Assembly (NCBI GenBank): GCA_013619125.1 | Contig: JABXKS010000084.1 | Location: 62,001-126,000 of the forward strand | From: Clostridiales bacterium | GTDB lineage: Bacteria; Bacillota; Clostridia; Tissierellales; GPF-1 | DNA: 64,000 nucleotides | Reading direction: 5' to 3' | Shown here: positions 60,578 to 64,000 of the stretch, piece by piece | How the letters are laid out: each line of letters opens with the position of its first letter | How positions within the stretch are numbered: position 1 is the stretch's first letter | The notes under the pieces: generated by a model | What the model was told of the DNA's origin: nothing | What the model saw: only the letters and a program-made list of their open reading frames with translations | Database searches by the model: none | Program-made: the position numbers and the translations under genes

Positions 60578-61150
60578 TCAATGTCTCCATTTTTCCCTAT
60601 AATTCCTGATATTGTCCCTGAAGGCGTATAAAAAGATCGCGTCCAACGCAATGAAAAGAAAGATGGTTTCACATGCGTAGTCCGCTGCAAGTAACACCAA
60701 GGGCAGGATGAACAGCGCGATCAGGACGGAAATCGTACGTTTTTTCACAAAGACAAGCACAACGCCGCTAATGGCCAAAATATAGATTACGATCATAGGG
60801 GCATGCAGAAGCACTGCCCCTAGAGCCGTGGACAGCCCCTTACCGCCTTTGAACTGCAACTGGAAGGGAAAGACATGTCCCGCAATCACAGCAAATATGC
60901 AAACAAGAGTCGCAGTATCGCCAATCTTTAGAGTCTGGCACAACACCATGGCCACAACCCCTTTCAGAAAGTCTCCCGCAAAGGTTATGATAAACCCCAT
61001 ATTTCCAGCAATCCGGCTCACATTGGTCGCTCCGGTGACATTGGTGCCGATGGTCCTAATGTCCTGCTTGTAGAAGATGCGCGTGAAATAGTACCCGGTG
61101 TTCACACATCCCAGCAGATAGCTCAGCACAACCACAATCAAATTCTTCAA
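60578..61150 (-). CDS. plsY: Glycerol-3-phosphate acyltransferase PlsY
   Basis: The start is TTG at 61150 with AAGGAGCG upstream, giving 190 residues. The protein has LSYLLGCVNTGYYFTRIFY, DIRTIGTNVTGATNVSRIAG and GHVFPFQLQFKGGKGLSTALGAVL, the three cytoplasmic motifs for acyl phosphate and glycerol 3-phosphate, between about seven membrane segments. It makes lysophosphatidic acid, the first membrane-lipid step. Compared with most PlsY, GSxxxG around the second motif reads GTNVTG, which may be a subtle variant. Confidence 0.9.
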   Translation of the reverse strand: MKNLIVVVLSYLLGCVNTGYYFTRIFYKQDIRTIGTNVTGATNVSRIAGNMGFIITFAGDFLKGVVAMVLCQTLKIGDTATLVCIFAVIAGHVFPFQLQFKGGKGLSTALGAVLLHAPMIVIYILAISGVVLVFVKKRTISVLIALFILPLVLLAADYACETIFLFIALDAIFLYAFRDNIRNYREKWRH

Positions 61151-61193
61151 AAGGAACGCTCCTTCCGTTGAATATTTCGTTCCAATCGTGCAC

Positions 61194-62717
61194 TTAACTA
61201 TTACTTTTGATCAGCAAGGTCCTTCGATATGCCTTTCGAAATGGAGAGGAAGCGCGTCTGGCCGAAACAATTTCCAATTCAATGGGTTCTTCACTGCCTG
61301 CCGTCAAAATCAAGGAACGATCCGTCAGGCTAGCGCTAAAGGTTGTCACCCGGCTGTCCTCCGCACGGTCCAACTGTTCCGCAATCATCAAGATTACGCT
61401 CAATTGCTCCACACGCTGCTTCTCTTCTGTATTCATATACCCAGAAAATTGACGAATCGATTGATGAAGCTTTCGATCAACCCGATGGCTACCCGCAATC
61501 CAGGCAACCTGAACCAATTCCCGATGGGTAAGCCCATAGATATTGGTGTTTAATGTCAAATAAAAACTATGATCCTGATGATTAAAATAATCGATCCGCA
61601 TCCCGATATCATGCAGTCTAATCGCCGCGCGAAGCAAATCTCCATCACGTTTTGAAAAATGATAAACAGGCTGTAGTACCTCAACCATCACCTGTGTCAA
61701 TCGATCCAATTGGTTGAGATGATGATCGCTTTCATGATACCTCTTTACCATATTGGAAAGGCTGTGGGACAAAACATTCTCCGCAACTACCGGTTTCTCC
61801 ATCATTTTAAAATACGCCTCGTAGAAAATTCCTTCCCGCACCCCATTACCACTGATAATGATCTCTTTGGGTTTCAAGCGCTTGATGACTCGTTCAATGG
61901 GAACAATCCCGCCAACAATAACTTCCGCTCGCTCCGCGCTGATCCCCTTTGCTTTTTGCCTTTCCTTTCTCGACATCCCCCATAGGTCTTCCACCCATTC
62001 CAGGGTTTCCTTCCTCTCCAAAACATAACCATGGATTCGTTGTATGCTGTTTCTCGTGGCAGAGCGATCCAATTTCGCAATGCTTCGCCAGGTTCCACCC
62101 AAGCCAACAATAGGCAATCCGTCGACCTCATCTAGCCACTCAATCTCATCCAGCGCCCGATCAAATCGATCCTTGGCTTCATGAATGCCTTTTTGCGAGA
62201 CTTCCCCTTCCGGAAAAAACGATTCCGTCAGCAAGACGGCTCCCAGAGGAAGGCTAACCGCCTTTTTCAATTGGCGATTCTCAATCCATGCCAGCTCCGT
62301 ACTTCCCCCGCCTATATCCATCAAAACAAAATTCTCCAACTGCAGGGTATTCACAACCCCCAAGTAATCGTAATACGCTTCCTTTTCTCCCGAGATGATT
62401 TGCAGTTCCCAATTCGTTTCTTCTCGAACCAGATCTAAGAAGACATCGCGATTCTTCGCCTGGCGAACGGCTGCAGTTGCTACCGCGTGAATCTCGTCCA
62501 CTTGGTGAACCCCAGCCAATTTTTTAAACATGCTCAATGCTGATTTTGTCCGCTCCATGGCTTGGGGACTCAAGTGCGCATCCTCGCTCATCCCTTCGCT
62601 TAAGCGTACCATGCTCTTTGCCTGCTCGACCATATGATAGGAATGATCTTGTTCTACCCAAATAATGCTCATCCGTACAGAGTTGGATCCCAAGTCGACA
62701 ATTCCAATTCGCTTCAT
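61194..62717 (-). CDS. ppx: Exopolyphosphatase / GppA family protein
   Basis: This 507-residue protein has the ASKHA ATPase-fold N-terminal half: GIVDLGSNSVRMSIIWV, IHAVATAAVRQAKNRDVFL, GGGSTELAWIE and IVGLGGTWRSIAKLD, and a C-terminal HD-type half with RLHDIGMRIDYFNHQDHS and LTHRELVQVAWIAG. It starts at 62717 behind AAAGGAGTAGGAC and overlaps ppk by four bases (ATGA), so degradation and synthesis of polyphosphate are coupled in one operon. GppA-like pppGpp hydrolysis is possible as well. Confidence 0.93.
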   Translation of the reverse strand: MKRIGIVDLGSNSVRMSIIWVEQDHSYHMVEQAKSMVRLSEGMSEDAHLSPQAMERTKSALSMFKKLAGVHQVDEIHAVATAAVRQAKNRDVFLDLVREETNWELQIISGEKEAYYDYLGVVNTLQLENFVLMDIGGGSTELAWIENRQLKKAVSLPLGAVLLTESFFPEGEVSQKGIHEAKDRFDRALDEIEWLDEVDGLPIVGLGGTWRSIAKLDRSATRNSIQRIHGYVLERKETLEWVEDLWGMSRKERQKAKGISAERAEVIVGGIVPIERVIKRLKPKEIIISGNGVREGIFYEAYFKMMEKPVVAENVLSHSLSNMVKRYHESDHHLNQLDRLTQVMVEVLQPVYHFSKRDGDLLRAAIRLHDIGMRIDYFNHQDHSFYLTLNTNIYGLTHRELVQVAWIAGSHRVDRKLHQSIRQFSGYMNTEEKQRVEQLSVILMIAEQLDRAEDSRVTTFSASLTDRSLILTAGSEEPIELEIVSARRASSPFRKAYRRTLLIKSNS

Positions 62718-64000
62718 GTCCTACTCCTTTCCATCAATTCACCAATAAAACAAGCCTGTGAATCCAGGGCGCCTTTTTCACGAGATAGCGGCCGATAAGT
62801 GCCGTCTGACTTCAGTCGATGCGCGCGATTCTCATCCTGCCATTGCAAGCGCATCCAGCCCTTGATGCTCTCGATCGCAAAGGGCGATGTGACAGGAAAC
62901 ATCAACTCTACTCGCCGATTCAGATTTCTGGGCATCCAGTCGGCACTGGAAAGATAAAGCTTCTCCCAGGAGCCTGTTGAAAAACAAAAGACCCTCTGAT
63001 GTTCAAGAAACCGACCCACAATACTCTTTACATGGATATTCTCGCTTACACCTTTCAAGCCAGGCCGCAAACAACAAATTCCCCTAACGAGGCAATCAAC
63101 CTCGACTCCGGCTTTTGATGCCTCATAGAGGGCTTCAATCATATGAGTGTCGACCAGAGAATTCATTTTCAAGAAGATCCAGGCCGCTTCTCCTCGCTTT
63201 GCAGATCGTATGCACTCGGCAATCCGGTCCATCAAGGTTGTTCGAAGAGTGAAAGGCGCTACCGCCAAAGACGTAAATTCCGGAATCTTCATAGAACCCG
63301 TAATATAGTGAAACATGCGGCTGACATCCTGCGCCATCTCCGAGTTTGCCGTAAAGTACCCGAAATCCGTATACAGTTTTGCCGTCACTTCATTATAATT
63401 TCCTGTTCCCAGATGCAGATAGGTCCTCAATCCGTCGTCTTCCTGGCGAATTACCACGATTGCCTTGGTATGCACCTTCTGAATGGGATGGCCATAGATC
63501 ACTTGGCATCCAGCCTCTTCCAGAGTGCGCGCCCAGCGAATGTTGTTCTCCTCATCAAACCGCGCCCTGAGTTCAATCACCACGGTTACCTGCTTTCCAT
63601 TCAGCGCCGCCTGACGCAAGGCCTCGACCACCGATGATTGATCACTCACCCGGTATAGGGTTTGCTGAATGGCAATCACTTGCGGGTCCTGGACAGCTTG
63701 CTCCAAGAACCGTATAACCGGATCAAATTTTTCATAGGGTACCATATGAATCCGATCCTGCTTTCGGATCGCTTCAAACACATCTCCCTTCCACCATTCC
63801 TTCTCCGCAGCCTCAAAGACTTGAAAATGACCTTGCTCGCCCTCTTCCATCCGATTCCATCGGTTCAAACATGTCAAATCCAAAGGGACTTCCACTTCAA
63901 TAAAGTCTCGTGGTTTCACGCCCAAGTATTGCGTCAAAAACGCGATCGCCCAGTCCTGTTTGCCCTCAATTTCCACCCGAATAATTCGACCGTTTTCTCG
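62714..64000 (-). CDS. ppk: Polyphosphate kinase, C-terminal part (5' end outside the window)
   Basis: The frame is open at the right edge. About 428 residues of the C-terminal catalytic halves are seen: IHMVPYEKFDPVIRFLEQAVQDP, QQTLYRVSDQSSVVEALRQAALNGK, VVIELRARFDEENNIRWARTLEEAGC, KVHTKAIVVIRQED with the phosphorylated His, YLHLGTGNYNEVTAKLYTDFGYFT and FCFSTGSWEKLYLSSADWMPRNLNRRVELMFPV. These match Ppk1. It makes polyphosphate from ATP. Gene order ppk-ppx with overlap is common. Confidence 0.95.
   Translation of the reverse strand, partial: RENGRIIRVEIEGKQDWAIAFLTQYLGVKPRDFIEVEVPLDLTCLNRWNRMEEGEQGHFQVFEAAEKEWWKGDVFEAIRKQDRIHMVPYEKFDPVIRFLEQAVQDPQVIAIQQTLYRVSDQSSVVEALRQAALNGKQVTVVIELRARFDEENNIRWARTLEEAGCQVIYGHPIQKVHTKAIVVIRQEDDGLRTYLHLGTGNYNEVTAKLYTDFGYFTANSEMAQDVSRMFHYITGSMKIPEFTSLAVAPFTLRTTLMDRIAECIRSAKRGEAAWIFLKMNSLVDTHMIEALYEASKAGVEVDCLVRGICCLRPGLKGVSENIHVKSIVGRFLEHQRVFCFSTGSWEKLYLSSADWMPRNLNRRVELMFPVTSPFAIESIKGWMRLQWQDENRAHRLKSDGTYRPLSREKGALDSQACFIGELMERSRT

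Noticed and set aside
1-64000. Prophage, IS, integrative element or CRISPR array
   Set aside because: No transposase, integrase, phage structural gene, direct-repeat array or tRNA-attachment pair was seen; gene content and base use are even along the window.

Overview
The window looks like chromosome of an anaerobic, Gram-positive, Clostridia-type bacterium. Evidence is strong AGGAGG-type ribosome binding sites, mid-40s GC by eye, many U-tract terminators, lipoproteins with Lgt-type lipoboxes, an anaerobic (radical SAM) sulfatase-maturating enzyme, PTS-dependent dihydroxyacetone kinase and an FMN riboswitch ahead of ribD-E-BA-H. There are no rRNA, tRNA, IS or CRISPR sequences that I can see. 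Both ends cut through genes: a DUF2202 protein at the left and polyphosphate kinase at the right.

Layout. 1-3.7 kb: DUF2202 and LUD proteins, a secreted glucosaminidase and a small CPGC protein. 3.7-9.3 kb: a complete dihydroxyacetone-kinase module (dhaK-dhaL-dhaM-HPr), a sigma-54 activator carrying an HPr domain, and a two-gene small membrane transporter. Both operons have sigma-54 -24/-12 promoters and share a 17-bp palindrome upstream, so this is a self-contained regulon. 9.4-14.3 kb: M28 peptidase, methyltransferase, EamA exporter, a membrane-anchored DUF3179 protein and a coupled membrane protein. 14.4-22.8 kb: a BMP-type nucleoside ABC importer in one operon with a Cys-type sulfatase, a Crp/Fnr regulator, and the divergent sulfatase-maturating enzyme. 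22.8-25.9 kb: a frameshifted LolA-like lipoprotein, ilvE and an AI-2E family permease. 26-29.6 kb: a LacI-controlled deo operon (lacI-deoC-cdd-pdp) with promoter and operator readable. 29.7-32.7 kb: a response regulator with a broken histidine kinase, and small envelope proteins. 32.8-36.7 kb: the riboflavin operon. 36.9-43.2 kb: paired GNATs, an iron alcohol dehydrogenase, a MarR-TauE pair, a second Crp/Fnr and a YczE-like protein. 43.2-48.5 kb: purine salvage (two deoD, ade, a ThuA-like protein, a second LacI). 48.6-53 kb: a secreted flavocytochrome-type reductase divergent from a two-component system. 53.1-64 kb: a HAM1-HD fusion, a HelD-like helicase, a four-gene overlapping operon, hemolysin III, ferredoxin, plsY, ppx and ppk.

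The most notable item is in the overlapping operon at 56.7-59.3 kb. A second DUF3179 protein is split only by one in-frame UGA (58773-58775), which lies exactly where the family, including the paralog at 12.6 kb, has a conserved Cys. It makes a U-P-A-C motif and is followed at the right distance by a 7-bp hairpin with a UGGAU loop that fits the bacterial SECIS pattern. I read it as a candidate selenoprotein of the DUF3179 family. Other oddities are two histidine kinases with internal deletions in their catalytic cores, a GA-repeat frameshift in a lipoprotein, paired 24-bp direct repeats 52 bp apart, and a mirror-symmetric double MarR operator. All homology calls are by eye; no database search was run.
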